Shown here piece after piece: positions 22,093 to 32,451 of a DNA stretch of 64,000 bases (its first letter is position 1; each line of letters begins with the position of its first letter). Below the pieces are notes generated by a model that made no database searches, was not told the DNA's origin, and saw nothing but the letters and a program-made list of their open reading frames with translations. Source of the DNA: Tiliqua scincoides (Eukaryota > Chordata > Lepidosauria > Squamata > Scincidae); assembly GCF_035046505.1 (NCBI RefSeq), contig NC_089827.1:66609856-66673855 (forward strand). The letters run 5' to 3'. The position numbers were made by a program, and so were the translations under genes.

Positions 22093-22152
22093 ATCTAGTT
22101 GGAGTGCAACTCTCTGCAAGTGAGTACTTCAGGGAAAGTGAACACACTTGAG

Positions 22153-22590
22153 CAGTGGCGTAGCTAGAAGGAGTGCCGCCCTGTGGCACACCTTCCAGGG
22201 CCGCTCCTTACCTTCCGGGACCACTCCATCTGAGGTCCAGGGTGGCAAAGTGACATTTGGAAGCGGAAGTGACATTTTAAGGCCTGGGGAAGCTGCGTGT
22301 GGCCTCTCTGGACCTTCTAAAGGCCTTAAAACCTCAATTCTGGTTTGCCTGAAAAACCAGAAGTGATGTTCTAACATCTTCCAGAGGGCTTAGAAGGCCT
22401 TCTGAGGCCCAGGGAGGCTGTCCTGGGTCACTGAAGATCCTCTGGTCGTGTTCGTAGGGGGCATGGGGCAATTGTGAGCGAGAAGGGAAGGGCCCCAGCA
22501 GCTGCAGCAGGGGCAGCATTGCCACCTCCCCATTGAGTGCCATCCAGGGCGACAGCATCCCTGTGACTGCCCCCTCCAGATATGCAACTG
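22153..22590 (+). mobile_element. Non-autonomous hAT element ('ggcgtagctaga' variant)
   Basis: Flanks cacttgag (22145-22152) and cacttgaa (22591-22598) match at 7 of 8. The left end cagtggcgtagctagaagg and the right end cctccagatatgcaactg are inverted repeats. The interior differs from the 11212-type MITE, so this is a second subfamily with the same termini. Confidence 0.85.
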
Positions 22591-22692
22591 CACTTGAAGA
22601 AAAAAAGTGTCAGTGTGATTTGATCTCTCCCTGTTGTGCTTACCAGAAAATGAACTTCCTCACCTCTAATATGCATTCTTGATAATGTGCTA

Positions 22693-22778
22693 CAGCACAA
22701 TCCTATGCATGTCTACTCAGATGTAAGTCTCACTGTGTTCAATGGGATATACCTTCAGGAAAGTGTGTATAGCATGGC
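22693..22778 (+). repeat. Palindromic ~90-bp MITE-like module
   Basis: It begins cagcacaatcctatgcatg and ends ggaaagtgtgtatagcatgg. Its core is 'actgtgttcaatggg'. Confidence 0.75.
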
Positions 22779-22939
22779 TAGCTTATTCTTGCCAAGTGCA
22801 TGACAAGAATAACGTTATATGCATTCTTAACAATATCTTAGGTGAGTGTCTTATTAGGAATACATTACTAATTTATTGCTCTAATTTGGACAAGCCATGA
22901 TCAAGACCAGAACATTCAAGAGGAAAGCCATGCCAGGAG

Positions 22940-23038
22940 TGCCCTCATGCTGGCTAGCAACCCACTCTATTGGCCTTCACGGGTCTCGGAATGGTCCACA
23001 GAAGTGATTGGAAGTGACTTTCAGTCACACCAGAAGTT
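22940..23038 (+). repeat. Parent sequence of the adjacent minisatellite
   Basis: 'ctagcaacccactctattgg' and 'cacagaagtgattggaagtg' parallel the interior of the hAT-like fragment at 18960-19080. The minisatellite therefore grew from a copy of that element. Confidence 0.5.
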
Positions 23039-23248
23039 GTGGAAGTTCACACTGGAAGGTCACACTGGAAGTTGTAGAAGGTCACACTGGAAGGTCACAC
23101 TGGAAGTTGTGGAAGTTCACACTGGAAGGTCACACTGGAAGGTGTGGAAGTTCACACTGGAAGGTCACACTGGAAGTTGTGGAAGGTCACACTGGAAGGT
23201 CACACTGGAAGGTGTGGAAGTTCACACTGGAAGGTTACACTGGAAGTT
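23039..23248 (+). repeat. Minisatellite, exactly six 35-bp units
   Basis: Each unit reads gtggaagttcacactgga followed by aggtcacactggaagtt, with single-base variants. Six units fill 210 bp without remainder. Variants at unit positions 8 and 34 (T or G) give the series TT, GT, TG, TT, GG, TT. Because 35 is not a multiple of three, all forward frames stay open and appear as repeated peptides of up to 155 aa. These are not genes. Confidence 0.95.
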
Positions 23249-24059
23249 GCTTCTAGGCAGGGAGATGGTGGGTCAGGGCAAGGGGAGTGTGACAACAGAG
23301 GCAGGGCTGGGAGGATCGGGCCTGGAAGGGGGTGTGCTCCATATTCTAACCCCCTTCCTGAGTCTGATCCACCAACATGGTTCAATGTGGACTTCTGGCA
23401 CAGTTCTGAGTTGACCCTTTGAGGATTGTGGGGCTTACCCCAGGGCATGGAGACAAATGTCTCCTCACCCCAAGAAGTCCTCCAGCAGCTGAAATTTCTC
23501 CCCTATCGATGCAATGTAGCCCACGCCAGCGCTGCTGCATCAATGTGGGGGAATTTAGGTAGGATTGGGCTGCAAAGGTGGTCAGCCAAACCACTCCCAT
23601 GTTAACCATGTGACAGACACTCAGACAATAGCTTCTCCCATCTCACAACATATACGTAGCTTATGATTTGGTTTCTGCTCCTGAACTGGGGGATATGAAG
23701 GCATCCCCACGGAAGTCTCATATCACAGGCTCTTCATGCGGGATGAGTCATTCACAGTCTTAGAAACAATAAGAGAAAGCCAGTAGGGCACATCTGGAAA
23801 TACTAAGGCAACCTGAGTGGATGTAGAGAATAAGCCAAGGTCTCGGACATGACACAGGGAACCCTGGCAGCAAAAACGCCATTGCCGATTCTCTGTCATA
23901 TGTAACAGAAGCTTCCACTTTCCATGTATTTAGCTTCAAGTATTGCCAAGAAACGTCCAAAGCAGAGTGTATATTAAGTGCAAACGTTTTGAACGAATAG
24001 CGGCATTCCTCTTGTGAAATAACAAGCCTTCTCTAAGATGTGCTCTCCAGTTTTCATCC
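23249..24059. other. Mostly unassigned; GC-rich repeat fragment 23260-23350
   Basis: The purine-rich stretch after the minisatellite resembles the reverse of the pyrimidine tract of the GC-rich family. The rest is unassigned. Confidence 0.35.
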
Positions 24060-24274
24060 AAGTGGTGGAGCAGCTAGAGGGGTTGCAAAGCACTAAATCT
24101 TGCAGGCATCTGAACGCGCCATGCAAGCATCCCCTCCCCTTTGGAGCCATGGGGGGAAGCAAACGGAGGTCTCCATTTTGCTCCTACAGTCTGCAATGGC
24201 TCCACAGGGGAAGGGAAGAGCTGCTTGCACATTTCATTCAGGCGCCTGCACAACCTAGTGCTTTGCAACCCCTC
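24060..24274 (+). mobile_element. hAT MITE ('ggcgtagctagaggg' family)
   Basis: The left part 'gcagctagaggggttgcaaa' and the right part 'tagtgctttgcaacccctct' are inverted repeats. The right terminus is replaced by the (TTTA)n tract, so the two elements abut. Confidence 0.75.
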
Positions 24275-24277
24275 TAT

Positions 24278-24324
<47 letters not shown>

Positions 24325-24480
24325 TTGGATCTGTATTCCACCTTTCTCCCCGAAGGGCACCTAAGGAGGCTAACAATCACAATTAAAATACAAAGCATAA
24401 TAAAATGCAAATAAACATTTAAAAACAATTAAAAACAATGCCACTACACCCAAGAAAATGGTGGCATGCTCTGAGCTGAT
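24275..24480 (-). mobile_element. Retroposon 3' end with (TTTA)n tail, reverse strand
   Basis: Read in reverse, '...gggagaaaggtggaatacag' runs into a 52-bp (TAAA)n tail (24275-24326). This is the usual layout of an L2/CR1-group or SINE 3' end. The body toward 24480 is A-rich and worn. Confidence 0.6.
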
Positions 24481-24813
24481 TCTGCAAGGAGAAATTATGC
24501 TGATTATCCAGTCTCAAAAATAATTTGAATGGCAACAAGCAAGGTTGCCTGTTCATTTTTTTTTTTTTTGGGGGGGGGGGAGGAATTGGTGAAATAAGAT
24601 TTCTTTCTTTCTTTCTTCACTTCTGTTTACAGTGCTGACAAGGATCAACTGCAGGACTTAAGATGTGTAGGCAGCAATCAAAGTGGCTTGGATTGTCAAG
24701 CCACTCTCCCCAGGTTAAATGTGATGCAGCACTGATATTTAAAAATACAAAAAATGAGAAGAAATAATTAATGCCTCCTTCCCCAACATGGGGAAAGTAA
24801 GAGACATTTGGAC
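24481..24813. other. Unassigned sequence
   Basis: It has a T run and G run at 24558-24582 and a short (TTTC)n patch at 24601. No gene is seen. Confidence 0.4.
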
Positions 24814-24997
24814 TAGGGTTATCAGATACAAACTAGGACACACTGCCTATACCTTTAACCATTGTACAGAAGAGGGAATTTTGGCAGGTGCAACTCAACG
24901 TGGATGGGTTTAAAAAGCTGCACCTACCCAAATTCCCTCTTCTGTACAATGATTAAAGGTATAGGCACTCTGTCCCTCTTTGTATCTGGTAACACTA
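24814..24997. mobile_element. Fold-back (palindromic) MITE, 184 bp
   Basis: Two arms of ~77 bp, 24814-24890 and ~24920-24997, are reverse complements at roughly 90 percent by eye. The left arm reads gttatcagatacaaacta and, further in, gcctatacctttaaccattg. The right arm, reversed, gives gttaccagatacaaagag and gcctatacctttaatcattg. The ~30-bp loop is 'aactcaacgtggatggg' and flanking bases. It would form a long hairpin if transcribed. Confidence 0.85.
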
Positions 24998-25120
24998 GAT
25001 ACAATTCACAGAGTCTATTTAAGGGACAAAAGAGAGGCTATTCAGCACTTATCCTCTACCAATGTTGAGTAAGGAAGCAGTACAAGTGGCTGAACTTGCC
25101 AATGGCTGAATCCTATAAAG

Positions 25121-25485
25121 CAGTGTTTCTCACACATTTAGCACTGGGACCCACTTTTTAGAATGACAATCTGTCAGGACTCACTGGAAGTGATGTCATG
25201 ACCAGAAGCGGCATCATCAAGCAGGAGGTACCATTTGTAACAATTGTAGGCTGCAATCCTACCCACACTTACCCAGGAGTAAGTTCCATTTACTATCATT
25301 GTTAAAAGAATATACATATTCGCTTGTTAAAAGTACAGGTCTGTAACATTCCCCCAACTGCAGTCACATACCATGGTAGCATCAAGTCTAATGATCATCA
25401 AGTCTAAACTAAAATATTGAAATAAATGCAGACCCACCTGAAATGGGTCCCCATTCTGTCCCGACCCACAGTTTGAGAAACACTG
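25121..25485 (+). mobile_element. Non-autonomous hAT element ('gggacccactttttagaa' family)
   Basis: The ends are cagtgtttctcacaca and gtttgagaaacactg. Flanks ctataaag and ttgtaaag match at 6 of 8. It is colinear with 19716-20063, including the embedded palindromic module at ~25249-25318. Confidence 0.88.
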
Positions 25486-25549
25486 TTGTAAAGGAGGAAC
25501 ATCTTCACTGGGGTAAGCATTTAAATAATGTTAATGGGTGTGGGGGTCA

Positions 25550-25640
25550 CAGAGAGAGTTCCCCATATCCACAGTTTCTGTATCCACGAGAGGGTATCCC
25601 TGGAATGAATCTTCATGATATGGGGGCATGCCTGTATAGT
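25550..25640. mobile_element. pogo/Tigger-like element, one end
   Basis: It ends 'gatatgggggcatgcctgta', with the preceding 'tgtatccacgagagggta' and 'ggaatgaatc' matching the right part of the element at 28631-29044 ('gtatccacgggagagtccg', 'gaatgaatcc'). The other end is not seen. Confidence 0.55.
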
Positions 25641-28628
25641 TATCCTTTGATTTTTCCCTCTCCTCAAAACTCCAGCATGCCCCACAGATGAGTTGCAATC
25701 TGGCCACCTGAGAACTATAAGGCAGATTGTAAAAAGGAAGTGAACCATTGAATAGGTTGCTTTGCAAGCTCTATGAACAACCCTTGTGGCCAAGCTACAC
25801 CCTGCCCCTTGATAGCATATCAGTAAGCAGAAAAACAGAGACCAGAATTCAGAGGTCACTTAACACTGTCCGGTCAGAGGGTGCCACAAAACCATTTGAA
25901 AGATTTGGTTCCTTGCAGAGTGACACACATGGCTAGAATTTGAGCTCGCTGTCCTTTGTGAGAAGAAACCTGCCTCTGTACTGTTATCTGTTTCACATCA
26001 AGGTTAGTGACAAAATCTCGGAGTACTTTCCTTGGATCAGGTTCACATCTTCGGAGAGGAAGGAAGTAACTGGTGTTTTGTGTTTTCCAGTCATGGTATC
26101 CGCCTTCCCTTGTGTGTAGAAAAACAAAGACATGGGCTGCAGCTCCTGCTTCTAACCTTTTCTCTGTTTACTGCATACTGCAATGGAAATATTTCAAAAT
26201 ATATAGAAAAGTTTGCAAGGAGCACCATATTTTCTGATTGACAGAGACAGAGAGATGAAAAGGAACAGGTGGCATTTACTAATTGTAATAGGATATGTCA
26301 ACATATGCTGATTCTTTACAACAGACTAGGTTGAAATAGCTCTTCAGTGGGAACTTTATAGATAATCAGTAGCGTAGCTATGGGAGGGCAGAACAGTAAG
26401 TAACTGCAGGTGTAAAGTACAAACAAAATCAAGAATTTTTGTGAGTGTGTTCGCCAGGCATCAACTGATGTAACACGTTTTGGGACAACAACTGACGTGC
26501 AAAAAAGGACACTTGCAACTGATATATGGGATCTTGTCTTGCTAGTTTTATTTTCTTATATCATCGTAAGTGGAAAAACGGGGGGGGGGGGAGACCCAGA
26601 GCGAGTGGATCCCAGGAAGCAAACTTTCCCTGAGTGTTAAAGCAGCAGAGAGTATTACTTGGCCGTTAGCGTTCTCTGTGGTTTGTTTAGTACGTGAATG
26701 AATCACACACCAGAAGTGTGCTGAACCCTGCCAAGCTGGGATGCTGCTTTGCAATTGAATTATAATGCAGAGCCAAAAATACTGTATACCCAGGAAGGTT
26801 AGGAAGGAAGAAGGTAATATCCCTGTCAGAGTTACCTCTAAGTTTAGATGTTTCCGATGCTTAAGTGGTGCCCACATAATTGACCATGCAGAAATTCAGA
26901 TACTCTCAGCTATGATGTTTTCTCCTTGCCGGTGGTCCCCACTCAGGCTCCCAGGCTCTGATAGCCCCTGCCTTAAGGTCAGCATTCAACAGGGACCGAG
27001 CAGGCTTGGAAGCAGCTTCTGTGAATTGAAAACAGTTCACAGGAATGCAGTCAGCTTGCAGCATCCCTGACTAGAGGACCTTCATGTCTAGAACTAGAGC
27101 AGAAGAAGTCTTCCAACCAAAAGGACTAAACCACCTCAGATAGGTATCAGAGCAGAACTGGACAGCTGTATTGCAGTGTCCAGGAGAGCATGTACCTGGT
27201 CTTGCAGTTGGACTAAGGAACACTCTTTGGTGCTTCTGCTTGCTCTCCAGCTGAGTGAAGAGGTCAGGCAGGCTGATCATGCCCAGCTGTGCCTCACCTG
27301 CATTGCTTGGGCAGAGCCCAGTGGCGACTTGGGCTGTGTGAGGTATGCTTGTGTGAGCTGGTGCAGCCACCCACATTAGCACTGATGGCGGCAGCAACTT
27401 CCAGCTGCTACACTGGGTGGATGGGCCTTGGCAGGGGGTCCTTTCTGCCTCACCAGCAGGACCCATGAATGGTAACACCACCCTCAGCAAGGGAGATCCT
27501 CCCCTGGAGCGAATGGTGGAGGGGGAACACAGTGAGGGCCTGGGAGGTGGGAAGGATGGGAATGGAAGGGGCTGGGCACTTTTTGGATAAGGGAAAAGGG
27601 TGGGTCAAGAGTGGGAGATGGCTGTATATGGCTGATGCTCATGAAAGTGGAGGCCATGCTCCAGAAGGTGTGTGTGCCAGTGACCCTCACAAAGAGCCCT
27701 GGCTAGGGCTCCCCCATCCTTATCTGTAACCCACTCCCCCATCCTCATCTGTACAAGTCCTGTCCATGACCACAGAGTGGAACAAGCCCTCCGAGATCCA
27801 CTCAAGCTCATCCTAAAGGACTTGCCTTGTACCAATGGCCATATGCAGCCTGGTGGGAACCCCAAGTTGTCAGCAGGTCCCCGCACCCTGAAATGTGGAC
27901 ATACAGACCACCAGAAAGTATGCCCCTGGGATTGGGATCATGGTACCTACCAAAGAAAACTGAAGCACGGCAGGGCCATGGATGCGTCTAACATCATGCA
28001 ATTTTTTGGCCCCAGATTCTGACTTGTATTTATTCAGAAGAGACAAATGCTAAACAGCCCTGCACAAAATGCTGTGTTTGTAAATTTGTGGAGTCTACAG
28101 AACATCACTCTGATCCATCAAATGAAAGTCACTGCTGCCGACCAAGCTCCTGCTAGAATAATCAAATGTGCCTCTCGTATGCCACAGAAGCTTGTGTCTT
28201 CAAACTGACATTAAATACATTTTCTTTAAGTTCTAATGAAAAGGCAGCATTCAATGCAATGTGCCTGCATTTTGCAGGATGTGTGCCTCTGATTTAGAAC
28301 CCCAGAGCCCTTTGGAGCACTGAATTGTAAAGCAGCAGAAGACTTACAACCTGTATTATGGAGAACAGGGCTTGAGAACATTGTGAAGAAATTAAACAAG
28401 TAAGATTCGGCATTCTAGAAGAAATACTGAAGCAATGCAAGGACATTGAAGACTAGAAAAGTACCAAGGCTGGTTTTTACTGCAGCCTGATGGGGAACGA
28501 TACATGACTGGATCCTCTGATGTCCTCTTCTCTTCTTGCTTTCATCAGTTTCTCCTGTACCTGGACATCATGTGTGTGTGTTTTTTTTGCTATGAATGTC
28601 GCATTGTGAGCTTTTTGTGGAAAAGTGA
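25641..28628. other. Mostly unassigned sequence
   Basis: This is a 3 kb stretch without a recognised gene. A hAT MITE left end (cagtagcgtagctatggg) lies at ~26366, and GC-rich repeat-like patches lie at 27300-27900. Open frames of up to 139 aa (reverse 27071-27490) have no domain I recognise, and no splice-bounded exon set stands out. Confidence 0.4.
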
Positions 28629-28630
28629 TA

Positions 28631-29044
28631 CACAGGTGGGGTCTCCATTATCTGCATGGTATCTCCGTACCCGAGTGGAGCCGGACTTAACACAAACTGA
28701 GCCCTCCGGAAGTGACTGGATCTGTACTCCATTCACCTCCAGAGGGCTTTCTGAAGCCCTCAGAGACTGCTTGTGTCCCCCCACAGCCTCTGTGGGCTTC
28801 AGAATGGCCATTTTGGGGGAAAAAAAAACCCTGCAACTTCTGGTTCCCTTGGGAAACCAGATGTGACTTCTTTGCCCTTATAAGGCATTCTGAGGCCAGG
28901 GGAAGCCCTCTGGGGAAGCACAGTTCCAGTCACCTCTGGAGAGCTTTAAAGGGGCTGAAACTACAGATTTTATTGTCCGTGGTTTTCGGTATCCACGGGA
29001 GAGTCCGAGAATGAATCCCCTGCGCATACCAAGGTCCCACCTGT
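28631..29044. mobile_element. pogo/Tigger-like non-autonomous element
   Basis: The left end cacaggtggggtctccatta and the right end (reversed) tacaggtgggaccttggtat are inverted repeats, each flanked by TA. Adjacent motifs 'tatctgcatgg' and 'tatccacggg' are the usual sub-terminal pattern of Tigger relatives. At 414 bp it cannot encode a transposase. Confidence 0.75.
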
Positions 29045-29584
29045 ATAAATATACTTAATGATAAAATAATAATAGTAGGCCTAGTTCTTCTATTCGACAA
29101 TGTGAGGTGGCCACCTTCTGTGCATGGCTGGAGGTGGGAAAGACAATATCAGGTCATATAACTTGGTTCATTGATTCTGTGTTGTCTACTGCTGAGGGTG
29201 TTGTTGAAACTTCTGTCTCACTGTCAGGACTGAACCACACTGGACGTCTTGGGGGTAGGGGGGCAGGCAGAAAGGCCTGAAATAGAAATGAGGAATGTGC
29301 TCACAACAGAGGCATTACTACCACTTCTGAGGCCTGGGGCAGTGACTTGTAGCATCAGCCTCCTCCAAGCATGCAGATACTGAAGTAATTGGCTGTGACC
29401 TGATGATGTGGCTTGCGCTTCGCCTAGCTATGCCATTGAGTGTGCTGTCCAGCTTGTGGTGCCTGAAGTCGGTGACCACAAGTGAAAGGATCTGCCCTTG
29501 AGCATGGCCAGTTATTATTTGTACCAGGCCTATCCAATCCAGAGGCCGGTGAATCATCCCTAGAATTCAGAACATAGGATACGG
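29045..29584. other. Unassigned sequence
   Basis: No gene or recognised repeat. Confidence 0.4.
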
Positions 29585-29589
29585 CAACC

Positions 29590-29668
29590 TTGTGGAGGCT
29601 GGTTGAGTTCTGCTTAGTCTCTGGATGGGTGCCTAGTTAGTTGTATCGGGTGCTGTGGGTGGGCACCT
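29590..29668 (+). repeat. Ancient 5S-like relic
   Basis: It contains ctggatgggtgcctagttag followed by tatcgggtgctgtggg, in the order and spacing of the 3' half of 5S rRNA (ggatgggagacc then ccgggtgctgtaggc). It is much more diverged than the SINEs elsewhere and has no LINE-type tail. Confidence 0.45.
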
Positions 29669-29669
29669 G

Positions 29670-29949
29670 CAGGAGATTTGGAATCCAAATGGCCATGGCT
29701 GATCACCATGGCTATTCGTTTGCTTGCCCGCCCTTTGCCACCTGTTGGTTTGTCCGCCAGGTGATGGAGGTGGAGGTGCTGTTGCCACCAGCTTGTTCAC
29801 TTGCTTGCCTATCCGTTCTCTCCTCTCTCTGGCACATGAACCTGCAATGGTGGTGAAGAGGAACATCAACAGCAATGGCAGTAAGGAGGGGGCCCACTGA
29901 GGATGGGTCTGCCACACCTGCAGCTGGCTCTGAGTTCCATGACAGAGGA
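29670..29949. other. Unassigned sequence
   Basis: It is GC-moderate and contains no recognised feature. Confidence 0.3.
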
Positions 29950-29980
29950 AATTTATTTTATTTATTATATTTATATATAC

Positions 29981-30519
29981 TGTTGTTGGCAACCTTCAGT
30001 CTCGAAAGACTCTGGTATCGCACTCTGAAAGGTGGTTCTGGCACAGCGTCTAGTGTGGCTGAAAAGGCCGATTCGGGAGTGACAATCCCTTCCACACCGG
30101 GAGCAAGTGCAGTCTGTCCCTGGTCTGTCTCCCTGGCTATGGGCCTTCCTTCTTTGCCTCTTAGCCTCAGACTGTTGGCCAAGTGTCTCTTCAAACTGGG
30201 AAAGGCCATGCTGCACAACCTGCCTCCAAGTGGGCCGCTCAGAGGCCAGGGTTTCCCACTTGTTGAGGTCCATCCCTAAGGTCTTCAGATCCCTCTTGCA
30301 GATGTCCTTGTATCGCAGCTGTGGTCTACCTGTAGGGCGCTTTCCTTGCACAAGTTCTCCATAGAGGAGATCCTTTGGGATCCGGCTATCATCCATTCTC
30401 ACGACATGACCGAGCCAACGCAGGCGTCTCTGTTTCAGCAGTGCATACATGCTAGGGATTCCAGCACGTTCCAGGACTGTGTTGTCTGGAACTTTGTTCC
30501 AAACTGTGTTGTTTGGAAC
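29981..30519 (-). mobile_element. 5'-truncated LINE, partner of the 5S-SINE (copy 1)
   Basis: A perfect 10-bp target duplication ttatatatac flanks it (29971-29980 and 30520-30529). The minus frame encodes the C-terminus of a non-LTR reverse transcriptase protein: RRLRWLGHVVRMDD, then LLYGELVQGKRPTGRPQLRY, KDICKRDLK, WETLASERPTWR, and a C2HC zinc finger CSRCGRDCHSRIGLFSHTRRC-like motif (C-x2-C-x12-H-x3-C). After the stop, the 3' end reads tctttcgagactgaaggttg then ccaacaaca. This ORF C-terminus is common to endonuclease-bearing LINEs of the RTE/Ingi/Vingi-like group; the exact clade is inference. The 5' edge has a short local duplication of 'tgtgttgtttggaact'. Confidence 0.9.
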
Positions 30520-30851
30520 TTATATATACAACTTTTCTAATATTCAAAGTGGTATACAACAAGAAGATAAAACATACAAAGATAAAACATCTAAATTTAA
30601 AAAAAAACACCCAATTACAGTTAATAATTAAAAAAACGAGATAGAAGATGACGAGCTAAAGCTGCTCTTACATAATACAAAGTGGCAACATGGATTTAAA
30701 AAGTGTCATAGGTAGTTGCTCCCTCCCCAAAAGCCAAGCAAAATCAATAAGTCTTGAAACCCCGCTGGAAGGCATGTGACGAGGGGGCTAACCTCCAGTC
30801 TTCTGGTACCTGATTCCAGAGAGGAGGCAACGCAACCAAGAAGGCCCTGGC

Positions 30852-31050
30852 ACCTTGCCACCATCCCTTTGGCTTCAGATGGCGGTGGTATCCCAATAAG
30901 GGGCCTCTCTGATAATCTTAGGGGATCTGCTGGATTATATGGGGGGTCCTGCACCTTGCCACCATCCCCCTTGGCTTAAGATGGTGGTGGTATCCTAAGA
31001 AGGGCCGTCTCTGATTATTTTAGGGAATGTGCTGGATTATATGGGGGAAA
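30852..31050. repeat. Tandem duplication, 101-bp period
   Basis: Two units start 'caccttgccaccatccc' at 30851 and 30952 and both end 'tgctggattatatggggg'. They differ at about 15 percent of sites by eye, so the duplication is old. Confidence 0.7.
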
Positions 31051-31115
31051 GTGGACTTGAGGTATCTCAGCCCTATGCCATGTAGGACTTTAAACATAAT
31101 CTGTAATTAAAAAAC

Positions 31116-31820
31116 GAATTCACTCTCTACCACTGCTTAAAGGCAGATGTGTAGGTAACTGTAGAAGTTTTCCAGAGGCACAACAACCGGCAGGAAAAGA
31201 AAATACGTGCACAAGTCCGAAGTTCTTTTAAAAAAAAATGCTTTTAGTACGGACTTCCGACTCTCTGAATTATCCGGGACTAAATAATTGAGCAGGATGA
31301 GTAATGCAGCAGACCAAAGTGAAAGACCCATAAATACTGACTGCTGTAATCCATTTACTTTTAGTGGTAGTGATTCTGACCTAAAGACTTCCGTAGGCAC
31401 ATAAATATTTGAAACAGCTGGAGAAACTTGAATAATCTTTGTTTGCTCAGACATTAAATATGCAAGAGCCCAAAGACCAGTGCCTCACGAATAGAATTGT
31501 TGTATATCGCCATAAACTTTCCTTTTGGTTTACAGCACAGTCTCTAAAAATACACGGCGGAGAGCAAAGCGATCATGAAGGCTTATGGCTCAACGTTCAT
31601 TAGAGTGGCATTTATTGTCCGGGAACCGCTGTATGCCAGGAAGCCAAATTAGGGATCCTTGGACAAAAAGAACAAGGTCAAAGAAGATGTGACGATGGTG
31701 TGTTTTTAAGCTGGGATTGTCCCAAGCACAAAGAATGAGATGGGCTCCGTTTTAACAGTGAAAGAGAAGTGTAAGCATCTAGTTTGGCCCATTGTTTTAA
31801 TGTCCTTTTATTGACTATTT
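31116..31820. other. Repeat-free island, candidate conserved non-coding sequence
   Basis: About 700 bp of complex single-copy-looking DNA. It includes 'tactgactgctgtaatcc' followed by 'atttacttttagtgg', and 'gagagcaaagcgatcatgaa' (31560). The reverse 105-aa frame has a hydrophobic patch but no family resemblance and no splice context. The island stops at the GC-rich repeat boundary. Confidence 0.3.
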
Positions 31821-32276
31821 AGCAGCCCAATTCTATCCAGGATCAGGCTGCCAAGCGGTGCAAGTTACAAGTCGCTTCCGCTGTCGTAAAACGGCTGCTG
31901 GTGGTGTGCAGCTCGCCACTGGTGGCAGCTCTGTTACTAGACCTCAATGGGCCCACCAGAGCCAGTAAGCCAGTGGTGCGGGCAAAGAGTGAGTGGGAAG
32001 GGAAGGGAGTGGGTCCACTGGGGGAGTAATTGGGAAGGTAGGGGGAAGGAATGGGTGGGGAGGAGGTGGGAGAGGGTGGATCCAGCTGCAATCCTATCCC
32101 CTTCATTCCAATGCTCACTGCCCCTTTCCTCTCCTTGGACATACGTCACCAAAAGTGGTGGCATGTGTCTGAAGAGACTCAAAGGCAGCCCAGTGCTTAC
32201 TCGGCGGTAAGTCAAAAACAATTTTTACGTGCCTTATATTTGGGTCATCTGCTTGGGTCATTCATTCTTTCACTGG

Positions 32277-32424
32277 ATACCCTGCAGATGCCTGATCTCG
32301 TCTGATCTTGGAAGCTAAGCAGGGTCAGGCCTGGTCATGGTCAGAACTTGGATGGGAGACTGCCTGGGAATACCGGGTGCTGTAGGCTTCTACCATAGTC
32401 TTTCAAGACTGAAGGTTGCCAACC
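32277..32424 (+). repeat. 5S-rRNA-derived SINE, unit 1 of a pair
   Basis: It runs from ccctgcagatgcctgatctcg through 5S-like sequence to gactgaaggttgccaacc. A small local duplication near 'ggtcatggtcag' marks this copy. It is followed by a ~30-bp scrap and then by the second unit. Confidence 0.88.
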
Positions 32425-32451
32425 AACCATGGGATATTCTCCCTGCCCTGC

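Larger units (their letters stand above)
29950..31115 (-). mobile_element. Retroposon 3' region (reverse), split by a younger LINE
   Basis: The (TTTA)-rich start at 29950 is the reversed tail of a retroposon. Its body resumes after the inserted LINE at 30530 ('tattcaaagtggtataca') and continues through 'cctgattccagagaggagg' toward 31115. The family is not certain (L2/CR1-group-like 3' region). It carries a diverged 101-bp duplication at 30852-31050. Confidence 0.45.

Noticed and set aside
22947-23414. 155-aa open frame with repeated 'HWKV' / 'HTGRSHW' peptides
   Set aside because: It is read through the 35-bp minisatellite; all forward frames stay open because of the period. No start context, splice sites or family match.
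31137-31454. 105-aa reverse frame with a hydrophobic stretch
   Set aside because: There is no signal-peptide-like start, no known family, and no splice or promoter context. It lies in an island better explained as non-coding.
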